The translations under genes were made by a program, and so were the position numbers. A DNA stretch of 64,000 nt. Origin: Echinococcus granulosus. Its lineage: Eukaryota; Platyhelminthes; Cestoda; Cyclophyllidea; Taeniidae. Below are positions 23,230 through 36,433 of the stretch, piece after piece. Below the pieces are notes generated by a model. The model searched no databases. It had not been told where the DNA came from and saw only the letters and a list, made by a program, of their open reading frames with translations. The stretch is from contig NW_020170386.1 in NCBI RefSeq assembly GCF_000524195.1, positions 1,729,949 to 1,793,948 on the forward strand. Direction: 5' to 3'. Within the stretch, counting starts at the first letter, position 1, and every line of letters starts with the position of its first letter.

Positions 23230-24249
23230 ATGAGGTCGGATAGTGCTGATCTTGGTTTGTTTGATACCCCGCTTCCACAACCTGCCCTTCCGTCACATGG
23301 TGACATTTCCTCTGGAAACTGTCAAAGTGCCCGTCGAGTGTATCGGCCCGTATCGGAGGAGAGGCGGAAGTCGAGGGAGTATCGCGTGTCACGGGAAAGG
23401 AATAACAGAGCCGTGCAGCGTTGCCGAGCCAATAACAAGGTCAAACAGGACTGTCTTGTCATCAAGTCTGAGGGCTACCGCGCTTTGGCTGAAGAATACA
23501 TAAAAGCTGCTCATGAACTAGAGACTGATCGCAAGGTACCGCCGCGTATCCCCTTAGCATTACTAGAGTCGCTTATCCATAAATGCCACTCATCCATACT
23601 TCAGATTTTGCTTAGTGATAACAGGCGAATGTCACGTAAATTCTCCACAGTCTAGTGATTAAAGCATTATAAAGCGGCACATGGCAACGACAAGACGTTT
23701 TTATTTTATTTGTTAGACTTCCATTCCCTCGTTAGTTCAATTCTTAACTAATTTCTACTAACAGGTAAATGTCTTTTCTTGTGTGAGTGCTCATCAAGCT
23801 TATCTAAAATGCGTGCAACTATGCGTCATATTAGCGGTTATTTGCACCTTTGGCCGAATCGATACACCTGTAGAAACCATGCGTTTAACTTACTAGAAAG
23901 TATTAGTCTTTTCTATTAGTATGATTATGGCTGATCTTGAAGGGGTTTGTTTTGTTAGCAGCTGGAGGAGTTGTTTCGGCTGTGCATGGCCACGGGCCAG
24001 CAAACGAGGCATCTCCAGGCGCTGTTGGGCACAGAGAGTGTGACGCGGACGGGCTTTGAGGAACGCGTGGAAGCCATTCGACAGAGATACGCAAGACGTG
24101 TACAGGCAATGACTGAGGGACGCCAGACCGACACTCCCACCACCATTTCTCCCCTCTCCTCCGCCTCGCCTCCTTCCTCCCTCTTCAGCCAGCCGTCTCT
24201 GGGGCCTATGGAATTGCAACCTGGACTTCCGTCTTCCCCCTTTTCATAG
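23230..24249 (+). CDS. C/EBP-like bZIP transcription factor
   Basis: Two exons, 23230-23535 and 23959-24249, joined by a 423-nt intron (AAG|GTACCG ... GTTAG|CAG), giving 198 residues. The basic region SREYRVSRERNNRAVQRCR carries the bZIP signature N-x2-A-V-x2-CR and resembles C/EBP proteins. The zipper follows and crosses the intron (HELETDRK + QLEELFRL). Two acceptors 3 nt apart are possible (23959 or 23962); keeping the extra Gln preserves the seven-residue leucine spacing, so 23959 was chosen. The tail is Ser/Pro-rich and probably a transactivation or regulatory segment. ATG 23230 is the first in an ORF opening at 23218, but a CCCAG acceptor just upstream means a further 5' exon cannot be excluded. 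It probably binds DNA as a dimer in the nucleus; targets are unknown. Confidence 0.83.
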
Positions 24250-27200
24250 TTTTAGTTTCTGTTATGTGTACTATATGACCAGGTTTTTTAAGTTGCTATT
24301 GTGTAGATGTATTACATTCGACGCTGTATGTTGTTGCTTACTTTTTACCACACAGATAGCTGTTCTCCTATTTCCCCCTACTGTCGACTGAGATTACCTA
24401 AACAATGAAGTGGAGCTTGTTCGATTCGAAGCGTAAATTCTCATAACTACAAGGGAATTGTGTCGAAACTCATCCTTGAAGGGAAGGGATTTGGTTTCGC
24501 AATTCATATTTGTTATGTAACACTGCCGGTGAGATAAGGCAAGTTGGGGGTCAGTGCCTAACCTAGGCCGATTCCAAGCAAGAAAAGATGACAAGCAGAA
24601 ATGAATGGAACCAGATATCTGTGGCGGTTCCCACTTTGGGGCCGTGGGTGTCGGTTTGAATCTGCATATATTGGTGAGCTCGCTAGTCCTTATTGTTGTA
24701 GGAATTGGAGTTGGGTATTTGACGGTAGAATCAGGCGCTCTCTATGCGATAGAGTCAGGTTAAAAGCGCCTATGTGAGAACCTCTCAGAAAGGACTGTGG
24801 AAACTGCCTCGTTTGTTCCACATCAGTAGTAATACTGGAACATGATAGGAAGTCCAAGATTGAAGAAAATAGACCAATTCAGAGTTGCAACGAGGACAGA
24901 TGTTCCTCAAAAATGCACATTACTTTAAACATTAGTTTGTGCTATTTTTGAACTTACGCATGTTCGCATAGTACGAGTCATGAGAAGGTCCATGCAGCTA
25001 AACATAAGGAATAATAAAGCGTAAATCGTAGAGCTATTTGGCGCGAAACTAGTAATTTGCTTTTTAAGTGTAATCATTCAATATAAGATATTCGTCCTTG
25101 TGATTGAATCTGCCCGCATTTTTGTAAGTTGAGCTAAAGGATGAATATTTGGTTGTTGTAATCTGTTATTATTCCGGCAATAATTACGCGAAAAGTTAGT
25201 TCACGTCAATTTTATGCTACTTCTATCGTGATTACTCAGGAATGTTAATGCGTCACCTCAATAGTAGGCTTGCGGAGGTACCTTTTCGCGTATAAATTTG
25301 TCTATTTATATTTAACAAGTAGAGAATTTAGACTACAGGAAGATTTCAGGTTTGCTAAGTTCAACATTTAATTTGACAAAACGACTTACTATACCATGTT
25401 TAAAGTCGTCAAATAAAATGTTATTTTTTAATTATTTGATTTTTTTGTCGAGTTTGAATTTACGATAGAATTAAAAGAGCAGTTTTTTGCCACATCATAT
25501 TTTTGCACGTGAATGGACTCATGAGGACTAGTTATTTCTGAACTGACCACCTTCAACCCGAATGTTAACCCACCCACTTAGAAAGAAATGAGCGTAAACA
25601 GGTTTCGAAGGTTTTTTGCACTCCTAATGGTTCTTCAAATGCTAGTTATGATGCGCCACTTGGCAATATTATTCAGTCAATGAGACTTTGGGTTATCGTT
25701 TCGAATTTGAATATGCCAAATTTCGACAAATAATTACTAATTTGGCACTTATTTTGGGTATAGTAAGCACTAGAGTTAACATGATACACTGTAATACTTG
25801 AAAGATAAACCGTTTTGGACACGTACATCAACTCTAAGTTCAATGGGGTTGCAAGAATGAGATGTATTCACACTGCAGGAATACACGATTTGTTTTTGAA
25901 AGAAAATTAACGTAAAATGTAGTTTTATACGAGTAGAATATAATATGGATAAAAAAATCAAATGTGGTGCATCTATATTAGTGAATTGCCTTGCATTTTC
26001 TGCTCAAGATATACCTTAATCCTCACTAGTACAGGTAAAGTCAACCCATTTGAAACAGACGTAGGTGGCCAAAGGTGAAGGTACACTAGTACTACTTTTT
26101 GCGGTCAGAAACAACTTGATTTGATTCAATCAAAAACCAAATCTATTGCCCAATGATCACTTTAAAAAAGGGCTTTTGGACAGCACACACTATAAATCTG
26201 GAAAAAATACTAAGCTTGGTGATTAATCGAAATATGCACAAAAGACGCAGCGTTCGTGCTTTATAAAGACGCTACACTTTTCATTGGATCCATCCACATT
26301 GACTATTGAATAAAGATAGCTGCTTCATGAGACGAAAATGAGAGCAAGTTATTTTGCAGCCAGATCTCAATATGTCTTAAGTACATATCATTAAATGGTT
26401 TCTATTAGATTTTGTAAAGTCCATTGAAATACGGTGTTAAGCAAGGCAAATCAAACGCACTGTCGGCAGTACACTAATTTGGCTAGCACTGTGTGGTAGA
26501 GAGCCGGCCGTTTTGAGTCTGGTGAGGTGAGGAAAGCAATTCCTTGGTGATCAGAAGACCACAGAGAGCGGAGAGCGAAAAGGCCTCTAGCTCTCCTACC
26601 TACTGCGAAGTGTGGATTGTCTAGCTGCCTCTCCATACGGCCTGTGACTACATGCCGACTTTGGAATTATGACAACTATACCTAATTTCTCACTGCTCGC
26701 TGGTGAGCAATCAGATCATAGCAATGTCAGTTACAATCCAACTTATTATCACATCTATCACCATCAATTTGAATGTATATCTCAACTACCAGATACGGTT
26801 ATGTTATAACTACAAATGTAAATCTAATCCATAAATTTACATGAAACCACAGCTAAGCTTTATTATAGCGTTGAAGTTTTGTGGATTTAAGAAATTTTAG
26901 TCTTTTTATCAATAAACAAGCAAAAGTTGCTTCATAATGGTACTCCTCTACAGAAATAATGACTTAAACTGCTGATAATTAGGTTAAAGTATGGAGCTGT
27001 TTTGAACCACAAATCAAAAATGGCGATCTTTCGAAAAAATTCAGCTTCCACTTTGTCGACATTTATGAGTTCATCATTTAGGTTTTCAGAAAAATAAAAA
27101 GTTGCAAATTCAAATATTGATAAAATTAACTCATGTAAGGTATGCAAGGCGTCCGATCATACATAAACTAGAAGCGAACTTGTTAAAATCACTTCCAACC

Positions 27201-30200
27201 ATGAAACGGTGCGTTTTATTAAACGCACACTCTGCCCTCAGGCAGGTGCACTAAGACCAACGGAAAAATTCCTATTGCTTTAGTTAGTATACGAGGTTGA
27301 TTAACAAGAATATGCCTATTACAATTACTTCTTAATGCTGTTAAGCAAATGTACTAGCAACTTCAACATTTTAAACGAAATTGCTCAGTAGATTTGTTTG
27401 CCTATACCGATCGCAATTTAGACTAGCAGCATTTAAGCAATTTTTCTACTACCACTATAGAAATTGTTTTTGAAATCCCTTTAAAAGGCAAGCATTTTCA
27501 GTTGAAGTTCCCATCATTAATAAAACCATGCGACGGTGTTTTGAGACCTTTACAAAACTATCAATGTTGCGTTATGTCAATAAAACGACGAATGCGGTGG
27601 GCATACACCATAATTTGAACTGTTCAATATATCTGACTTTATTTTCATATTTGGTGCGATCAAGAAGGCATTTTTTTAGTTTTTGATGCATGAAAAGTAC
27701 TTAGGGCTTTGTTCGAAACTAGCTGCGGTATTACAGGTGATTCTGGAAGTTGTACGATTGCCGTTCACGCATTTCCGAACTTGTGAGAGTAATCTATTTT
27801 TTTGAAATTAAATCTGTAATTAACGCAATTGGTGATAGCCCGTGCTTTTCACCCTTCGGTTAAGCAGTCCTTCAGTAACCGAATCACGTTTGCTTAAATG
27901 CATTGATCCTGATTATTTTTCATTCCTACAAAACTTTTTTCGTACGGAAAATTTCCAAAGGACACATAAGATGATAGTGTTATACCTGCATACAGTTGGA
28001 TTTGGCAACCGATTTGTTAGTAAAGCAGAAACCTTACAATCTAAAAGCAACATTTTGATCGAATGCTCCAATCCAATTCAGTAAGACCATTATGCGGTAG
28101 GTATTTCCGATGGGGAGTATGTGACAGTTTTAGAATTTTTAAATATAGGTGGGAAAATAATATCGAAGTCTTACCATAAATTCCATAACCCAAATAATCA
28201 TACTCCACTCTTGACATCTTGCGTTTGATATTGAAAACGTTTGCCTTCCTAACTTTCGAAGTGCACTTTGCAATCCGGAAATCTGATACCACCGTTTTTA
28301 TAAAATCACTTAGTATACAACTAGGAAAAAAACTATTTTCTCTCAAAATGCGAAATCTAGCCCTCAACCCAAATGCCAAATCAAACTAAAGAAAATAACA
28401 ACAAATCAGTAAAACCCAACACTTAACGTGCCCGAAGACTGATGTTCTTAGAAAAACTTGCAATATTGAGTACCCGTAAAATGGTATATTCGAGATGTTT
28501 ATCTAATTTGCTATTTACTTCTTTGAAATTAACGTGAAAAATGCGAATGAACAGTAGAATATGCGAAAAAAGATTTTCCTAGATTATTCAAAAGTGCACG
28601 GTGCAATTCACACGCAGTGAGTAACCAATTACACATGGATTTCTTACCAACTTGTAGCAAGAACTCATGCAGCCAGCATTTAACTTTAGTACTGTACAAC
28701 ATGTAAAGTGAAACGATCAACATCAAATAAAGGCAGTTTACCTTGACATTTATAAGTCACCCTCCTTAGGTGATCGTGGTAACAAGAAACTTGTCAGGGA
28801 CTTGAATCCAAGACAGCTTCTTAAGGGAAGACCACTATGAGGAATTTATCAAAGAAAGGAATGTGTGCAGAAATAGTACTAGTATAATGTGACCCCGGCG
28901 TTGATACTGCCAAATGTGCATCCAATATAGGCTTTTAGGCATTAAATTGCGTGGGTATAAAGTTGCTGCGGGATGGAGATCATTCTGCTTGCTCTTGAGG
29001 CAGCACCGTTAAAAATGACAAAAAGGACTCACTACAGCAAAAAAATGATGGATTTGACTGATTTTCGCACATTTCGTGACAGCAAATTGACATGACATTT
29101 TTCTAGGTCTCTTAAGTACAATAAGAAATTCCCCATTAAACAAAATTTTTTACCAATCAAAAGATGTCAAATATTATTTTCAGTATAAAACATGCGTCTG
29201 TCGCATATCTGTAGCTAAATGCTCAGGTCCATGAATTTATCGGGCACAGGCATGCACTAGAGTCTCACCAGCTGCATCATTAACAATTCGAAAGTGGTGA
29301 GCTAAACACTTTCGCTAGCCTTTCTGCTATTTTTATGTTACCGAAATCGAATAGTCGAACGAGCGTGACTGTTTCCTCCTACAAAGCTTTTACTCCTCCC
29401 TTCTAAAGACATCCCATCATAAATAACGGCAAAATGAATATAGTGGAGTCTTGAATGAGAAGGATGAAAGTGCAATATGCAAAAGATTTTGAGCAAAGTA
29501 GCTTTAAAATAGGGCTAAACGGAACTTAAGCTATAAAATAAAATTGCAAACTTTAATCTGATAACACTTTTAAATTGACTGGATTAAAACTTTATTTTTT
29601 AGTTCTGAATTAAGTGTAGCGCAGTGGAGGTCATTTTTGACAAACATTTGCATTCGCGGATCACACAGCTGAATGTTCTAATTGTATGAAAGTCCGCCAT
29701 TCATTCCTCGTTCTTTGTGTTCCTCATATGGCTCACAATGTTTTGTAAAGGGAATTTCTGCAAGATTGGGTTATTTGAAGATCCTTTCACTTTATCAAGT
29801 CAACAGTCTGGAGTAGCACTATAGAGAAGAGTTCCAAGAGGGATCTAGACAATGTTTTTTAGCAAAATAAGACAACGCAACTGTAAAAAGGGAAACAATT
29901 AGATCTAAAAAGAGAGCATGCCTAAAGGATTTTGCAGAAAACCGCCTAAATTCCTCATTATAGTCTTAAAATGTGATACTTTGACATTTTGCGGGGACAC
30001 TGGAGGTGCTATCGTCCAGTATTTAGTTGCAACGGCGACCATCTATGCCACTTTCTTCCCTTAAGATTTTGCATATGATTGTGTAGTATCACTCTTGAAC
30101 AACTTGATATCCAGTGTTAAAAAATTTTACATGAATCAAATGTACTCGATCTTGATGTTTTTCTAAGTACAATTACATTATTATTAGCAGGCCCATTTTT

Positions 30201-32431
30201 AATAAAAACCCCAAATGCAGATAACAAACAAGTACAACCTTCATCGAAGATTTTACCACTTAGTTATCTTTAAAATATCAGAGAGCGATTCATGTTAGTC
30301 TTTTGTTGGCATTACCATCTTGTCACAAATAAAATTGGGTACAGATTCCAGAGACCTGGATGAACGATGGCCTGGTAAATTGGCTTAAACTTCGCCGATA
30401 AAAGTAATGAAACAACGATTATAAAAATTTCTGGTCAGATAATGAAAATTTAAGTGATTTCGTGGGTTAAACCATAGAAGCTAATAGAGTCACTTCAGTC
30501 AGCAGAGGCAGCTTATGGAGGATGAGGGGGATGGGCAAAAGTTATTTGTAAAGTACTTTGAAATTGAAAACAAATAAGTTGAACCATACGAGTGAGTTAG
30601 GCATGTATTGACTTAAAAGTTTGGGAATTACGCACTTTTAGGAATGAAATGGGATAGGGTTAGCGACTTATCCATGAGTGAGACCTCGTTACTTACGCTT
30701 CTCCGATGGTAGAGGTAGATATTTTATGAGATATATTGCAATGCTTTGGTTATTTGTTTAATTTTTCGCAGTTGTACTTCCGTTGGGCGGTATGGTCTCC
30801 GCGCCATATCAGTAGCCACTCAGCTCTTCTGTACGCCGATAATACGTATTCTGCCCAAGTACTATGTTTTTCTTTGTCTTTTTTGAACGTCTCGAGGCTT
30901 CACACTATGAGTAGGCTAAAGAGCGAGCCGAGAATAATAAATTGTAACAAAAAAATAACATAAACTCTCCTGTGTTTTCTAGAGGTAAGCGTATAAGTAA
31001 AAGCTTTTAAATTCTTGGTCCAAGCAGAACAAGACATTGTTACACCTTTTCTTTCTGCTGAAAGCATAAAATCAACTAACTTTTTCTGATGTTTTGCTAG
31101 TGTATCGACGTCTGTCAGATTATTATCCTTTTCTAGAGTGGCTCAAACTAGAAATTCACAAAGTAATTTTGACATCTCAAAGATCTTCCAAGAATCGGTG
31201 ATTTTTGTAATAACAGTGGGCATCATCTGTTATTTCTTAAACATAGTACCTTTGAGCACATCAAATTTAGTAATCTAAGTAATTTTATATAACTCAACTC
31301 ACGCATTCCAATGGTGAGAGTAAAAGGAAAACTTTCAAAGAATGATGATTAACCGACAAAACAACAATGCCGGTTCAAAAGATATGCGCTTATGCTCATC
31401 GACATTTTGGAATATTCATTTAGATGTCATGAGAAATGCGGCATTTCCAAATATTAGAGGTATTAGGAGTCTTCATTTACCTTAAAAATTTCTCCGGACT
31501 TTTAAAAATATTAAAAAAGGAAGAAGAGCTGGTTTGGCGGAAATAAATGTGTAAATCTGTTTTTTCTCAATCGTCTTTGGATAATCCTTTGGAGCAGTAA
31601 AATTCAATGTCCATTTTGAGATGCAAGTACCAAAATACACAGATCAAAGATGATCACTTTTACAACTGCAATGTCCGCTTAACTGAATAAGTGTTTTCAG
31701 AGGTGTCCTTAGGCATACACAGTAGACACGCATTTACGAAAGATGCATTAATAAATGGGGTGTCAGAAGGCACCTCTCTGGAAGTCGAAGTTCCTCAAAG
31801 GAGTCAGGGTTGACAAGAATTCGTCCACTTGCATTCTATGTAAAATATGCCCAGTTTAGGTAGCAGAAAAATCACAAATCACAAAACCACAAATATATTC
31901 ATTAAGCATACGATGCATACATGCTTGAAGCACTTTATGGAATAGAAAATCTGCAAACTTTTTGAACCTAATTCGTCTTCTGAACGCCCATAAAATTATT
32001 TTCGAGTTTTTTACATGTTGGTTGGCTTTTTGCATTCACACAAGGCTCCGATTTCGTGCTATCATCACACGAATGTCGCCTAGAAACATTGACTTAGTGC
32101 TTTTATTTAGAGTAAGCTGACAGACATGAAGTTCATGAAGCTTTGCAAGTAATGGATTTACAATAGGCGCAATTTTCTTACAAAAAAGATTTATGGGCAT
32201 ACATGAATTCCATTTACTTTATCATAAGTTTTTTTTTCTTCTAAAGCTATCTCAAAACCAGTCAATCAATTTCAAAGTTCAGGATGTTATAAAAGTAGAA
32301 TTACCTACAATGCCATCTTCTCCCCTTCCCCAGCAAATGCCAATCGTTCTTTTCGCTATGGTTAAGTTATCGCATGCATTGTGGGATGTGGCCTTCAAGC
32401 TGTAAACCATATTCACATAAAACAATCCTAC

Positions 32432-32484
32432 TGTAGCGCCCCGGTTCTTTCTTAAAGACGAAAGAATTCATTATACTAGGGTAG
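32432..32484 (+). repeat. Short diverged repeat, copy B (TGTAGCG...)
   Basis: Same-orientation partner of 15992-16043. It starts TGTAGCGCCCCGG and includes AAAGACGAAAGAA and ATACTAGGGTAG. Similarity by eye is about 70% over 52-53 nt and fades on both sides. Confidence 0.45.
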
Positions 32485-35400
32485 CAAATGTTTTGCCACG
32501 AAACTTAAACGAAGAGTCAAGCAAATAACAAAGCTATTACCCTATATCTTTGGAAATGAAAGGAAACGCGCCATATGTATTCCAGTTTACCAAGCGCTTG
32601 GTTTCTATTCTACAACCTCGAATCCAGTTGAATGGAGGTCACTTTTATCACTCTGTTAGCAAAATCATAATAATTAAGTTGACAGCATAAAGGGGTGATC
32701 AAAAGGTGATATTGCGTTAAGTGCTTCATTTGTCCTTTTATGGTAGTCGGAATGGGCGTTCGTGTAAATAGTACAGCAACCATGTTAACGGTGGGACACT
32801 TCCTATTTTGCTTTTAAGGCCAAATACCGTTATGTATATACTGACGGAGTTGCCGATCTTGAAGATGCTTTTAATGACTTCGTTTCAGATAACTCACTCA
32901 CTTTTTCTCTTGGTGTGTTCAATCAAAGTTCTCTGGAAGGATAGAATGGTGGCAGGTTGGGTTTCAGAGAGGCCAAAAAGGTACGCAATCCTACAAATAT
33001 AGCAGTATCCACAACAAATCAAATAAGTTTCAAAAATATATTGGTTCCAATAAAAAGAGTGGTGATATCAATGAGTACTGGAAGAGGCGGCATAGGTAAT
33101 ATTAACCTTCCTCTTAAAAAAACGTAGGTCCAAGGTTGCGTATTACGTATCCGCGGTGATGGGGCGAGGTATCATAGAGCGGTAAGGAGAGACCATTGCA
33201 CCGGGGTGGCAGATGGGAGAAAAGTAGTGGACAAAGTACACACTAGATGTATGGCGCGACTAAAATAAACAAAACTCGATTTCCACTTCATGTGAGGATA
33301 TGAGAAAGAACATTTGTTGTCTAATTATTTTTTGCAAACGGTCTAATCAAAGCTTCGTGTTAAGGGATCTGACAGCAGATACTGCTTTGATCTGTCATAA
33401 ATAATGCCGGCTGTCGCATAATTCGTACATTATAGTAGCCATAGGGTACCGCTAGGGCGGGTTATCACTTTGTTCCACCCACTCGGGGCCGTCACACATG
33501 CGCGTGCATTGCCAGTGGGCCCGAACTTGCCAGCGTCAGCCATCATGATCAGTCCATCGATTCACATGTACACACATTAATGCCACTACCACTACCACAC
33601 TTTCGCGTTTAAATGCAAAAAATGTTTATCGGTGGCGTGGATACAAGTGTCTGAATTATAAAATCAGTAGAGACTTTCCCTGCTCAATCTAAAGTTAGCT
33701 TTCAGCCACTTCTTCCAATAGGCCTCAGACTTCGTTAACACAATGGAGTATTTACAAATTGCATTCTGCGGGTCAATCAATTTAATACGCTAGCCTTGTC
33801 ATAACACTGAAACATCTGACCACTACAGGAACCCAAATTTACTATTTTTGAAAGGCATTCTCTGAATAATCAAGTATACACTGTATGTCAGGAATTATCC
33901 TACCCTAGTTAAAAAATATTGCAAGAGAAGTGCCATAAGGGCCAACACATTTCCTTCTGATTGTAGAAATGAGGTCAAAAGCTGTCTAATAGAATGTGAC
34001 TGTATTTAAAAATAGGCCGTTACACCACGGCTTTCAGCTTATTTTGCTGGCCAAATTTGACAATTTGTTAAAAAAAGAAGATATTTCAAATGATCAAGTC
34101 AGTGAGTCAGTGATACGCGTTAATTTACACATTACACTCCCTTTGACTTCGTATGCGTGTGCTTTCCCTGGACCGCAGAGAAGGCTACCCTATCCTCGGT
34201 GCACACGCACTGTCGAACCCCAGTGGCATATTTTAGCATGTGTGGTATACCGATTAATTAACGTCATAATAAGGTTTTTCTATCCAAGTTTTTAGAAGAC
34301 TATCAGCGTCTATTCTACTTTTAATGTGCACGCGGCCTTAGTCAAACAGAATAGATGTATTCGCAATGGTTACGGTGATTAATTTCAATCTTCTAAGTCA
34401 AATTGCATACTTAGAAGACAGTGTGAATAATGAACCGAATCGCACCAAACTTTTGCTGATCATTGTTTTTTGGGGATTTACCAGTCAGTTTCTTGAATTG
34501 CAGATGAAGGCATCGGTGTAGATGAACAAAATTTAGTCACGTGGAAAACTGGTGAAGTAAGGAACGGTAAAGGTTACAAAACTGCATGTGCGCAGATGGT
34601 TTTTCTTTTGCGTCCTTTTTATCCACGCGAAACAGCTAAGTGCATTTCCATCGTTTTCATTATCTTAATTCTTGTGGTAAATAAATATGATTGCCACTAA
34701 AGCAGATGCCTTGTGAATAATATTTGTGAACTAGTTAACTAACCTTAAATAAATTATTATCTAAGGGAACGCGTCCAAGAAGGTAACAGATCCAGTTCAC
34801 TTCGAAAAAAAAAACCTATAGTGTTTTTGTCCTAATTCAAAAGCTTCTGCATACAACCACAAGTGTTACAAGCTTTAAGGGGAAAATACCACGTGTACGC
34901 GAATGTCAGCCAGGCGGTGCCCGGGTTGCATTCAAAATGTCTGATATCGAGCGTCGCTGCACATCCACCGGATCAACGCACTCCGCATCTCCCAGCCATA
35001 CTAGAGGCGCTGATGGGCAACTAGTTAAGTCGAATGGAATGCTTTGCAACAGGAAAGATAGTATGATCTTGAGAGCTATTAAAATTTTCCCTCTTTGTCT
35101 CAGATTAAGTCGCTTAATTATCCTTTGCAAAAGTATGATTTTTGGTGCAGTTTTTAGGTGCTAGAATCCTACTGATGATTTGTAAACTGTGCGAGTGCCG
35201 ATCTATTTTTTGTAAAATACACAGTGGCACTTTTGTACAAACACATACAGTTTCGGAAAAGCACTGATACGGTTCAAGTTACGTTTCGCTTATACAACGA
35301 GGAAATGCCTGCGATTTGTCAACAGATATGCATACTAATGACAAAACACTGCTTTTTATTAGATACAGTAGCCTCTATTATTGTGTAAAACAGATTTCCG

Positions 35401-36343
35401 TTAGATTTTGAGTACATCAGGCGGTGTCTATAAGCGAGTAGTGATTAGTTCAGTAAATGATACCCTCTTATTCGTGTTTGCTACTCAGTTTTACACAAGA
35501 ATTACCACGCAATTCTGTAAATATTCTGTAAACAAACATCAACATAAACAATTACTTCAAGTATAGGACTAACTAGGCTATAAATTCATTACTAACTTTG
35601 AGAATGTTCAGCCAAAATAAACGACTTCACAATTTTTTTGCAATATTATAGATAGTAAAGTCAGTTGGGCTGCTTTACCTGAACCGTTACTGGGCCTTAT
35701 TTTATGGTGCAGTATCAACATATTATTACGAACCAGTTTCAACCAAGAAAAGGGGCTTTTAAATGATTCAACTATTAAAAATGGTTTCAAGTACTTTTTT
35801 GAGGATAAAGTTCACCTCACATATGTTCTAGAGATATAGAACGCAACTTTTATGCATTTTGGAATCAACGCAACTTACTATTATAGGGTGTGGATTCGGT
35901 GTAGTTTAAGCTAGTTATGCCTGAAGATTGAGAGTTTTAAAAAAAACTACGAAGTGGAAGTTTCATCTTTTCATTAACATTTTGTTACATTAGCCAAGTA
36001 GCGATTTGGTTCCCCAATCACGGGTGGTCACATTTGGAGGAAAATAATGCTCGGAATTAACTTCAAATTAGGCCGGAAATTACGCCGCTCTACGTAAATG
36101 AGCAATTTAGTTCAAATCAGCACAACAGCATAGCATCTACAATCTTCTTTACCACCGTCAACTCTACCGCTGCAAATTGATTACATGAAAACCCACCCAA
36201 CAAGGTTATAAATAAATACAAAACGTTTGCATGAACCATGCTATTGTATTGGCCAAAAGTTCATAGAGGAATTAAGAGTAGTTACAATCTGTTTGAAACT
36301 AAAATGGTAAAGTGGGATCGGGAAGCTCTCCAGGATGCTGAGT

Positions 36344-36349
36344 TTTAAT
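36344..36349 (-). terminator. Possible TRIM polyadenylation signal (ATTAAA)
   Basis: The common variant hexamer ATTAAA on the minus strand, about 85 nt beyond the TRIM stop codon. No AATAAA was found nearer. Confidence 0.3.
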
Positions 36350-36433
36350 TTGACTCTCACAAGCCTAATTCAAAAGGAGGATAGCCTCAAGCGGCTAGGA
36401 TGTAAATCACGTCGGAAGGGGGTGTTAAATGCT

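Larger units (their letters stand above)
24250..36433. other. 12-kb gene-free AT-rich stretch
   Basis: No ORF resembles a known protein and no exon series could be built on either strand. Copy B of the TGTAGCG repeat lies at 32432-32484. Two slightly GC-richer islands, 26460-26640 and about 33120-33600, look like old repeats but were not identified. The stretch 34900-35060 has overlapping short ORFs on both strands, also unidentified. Confidence 0.5.

Noticed and set aside
24600..24680. GGTTTGAATCTGC resembling a polymerase III B box
   Set aside because: No A box at a suitable distance and no tRNA-like fold by eye.
28041..28379. 112-codon minus-strand ORF
   Set aside because: Begins in AT-rich DNA with no homologue, no splice sites of note, and biased composition.
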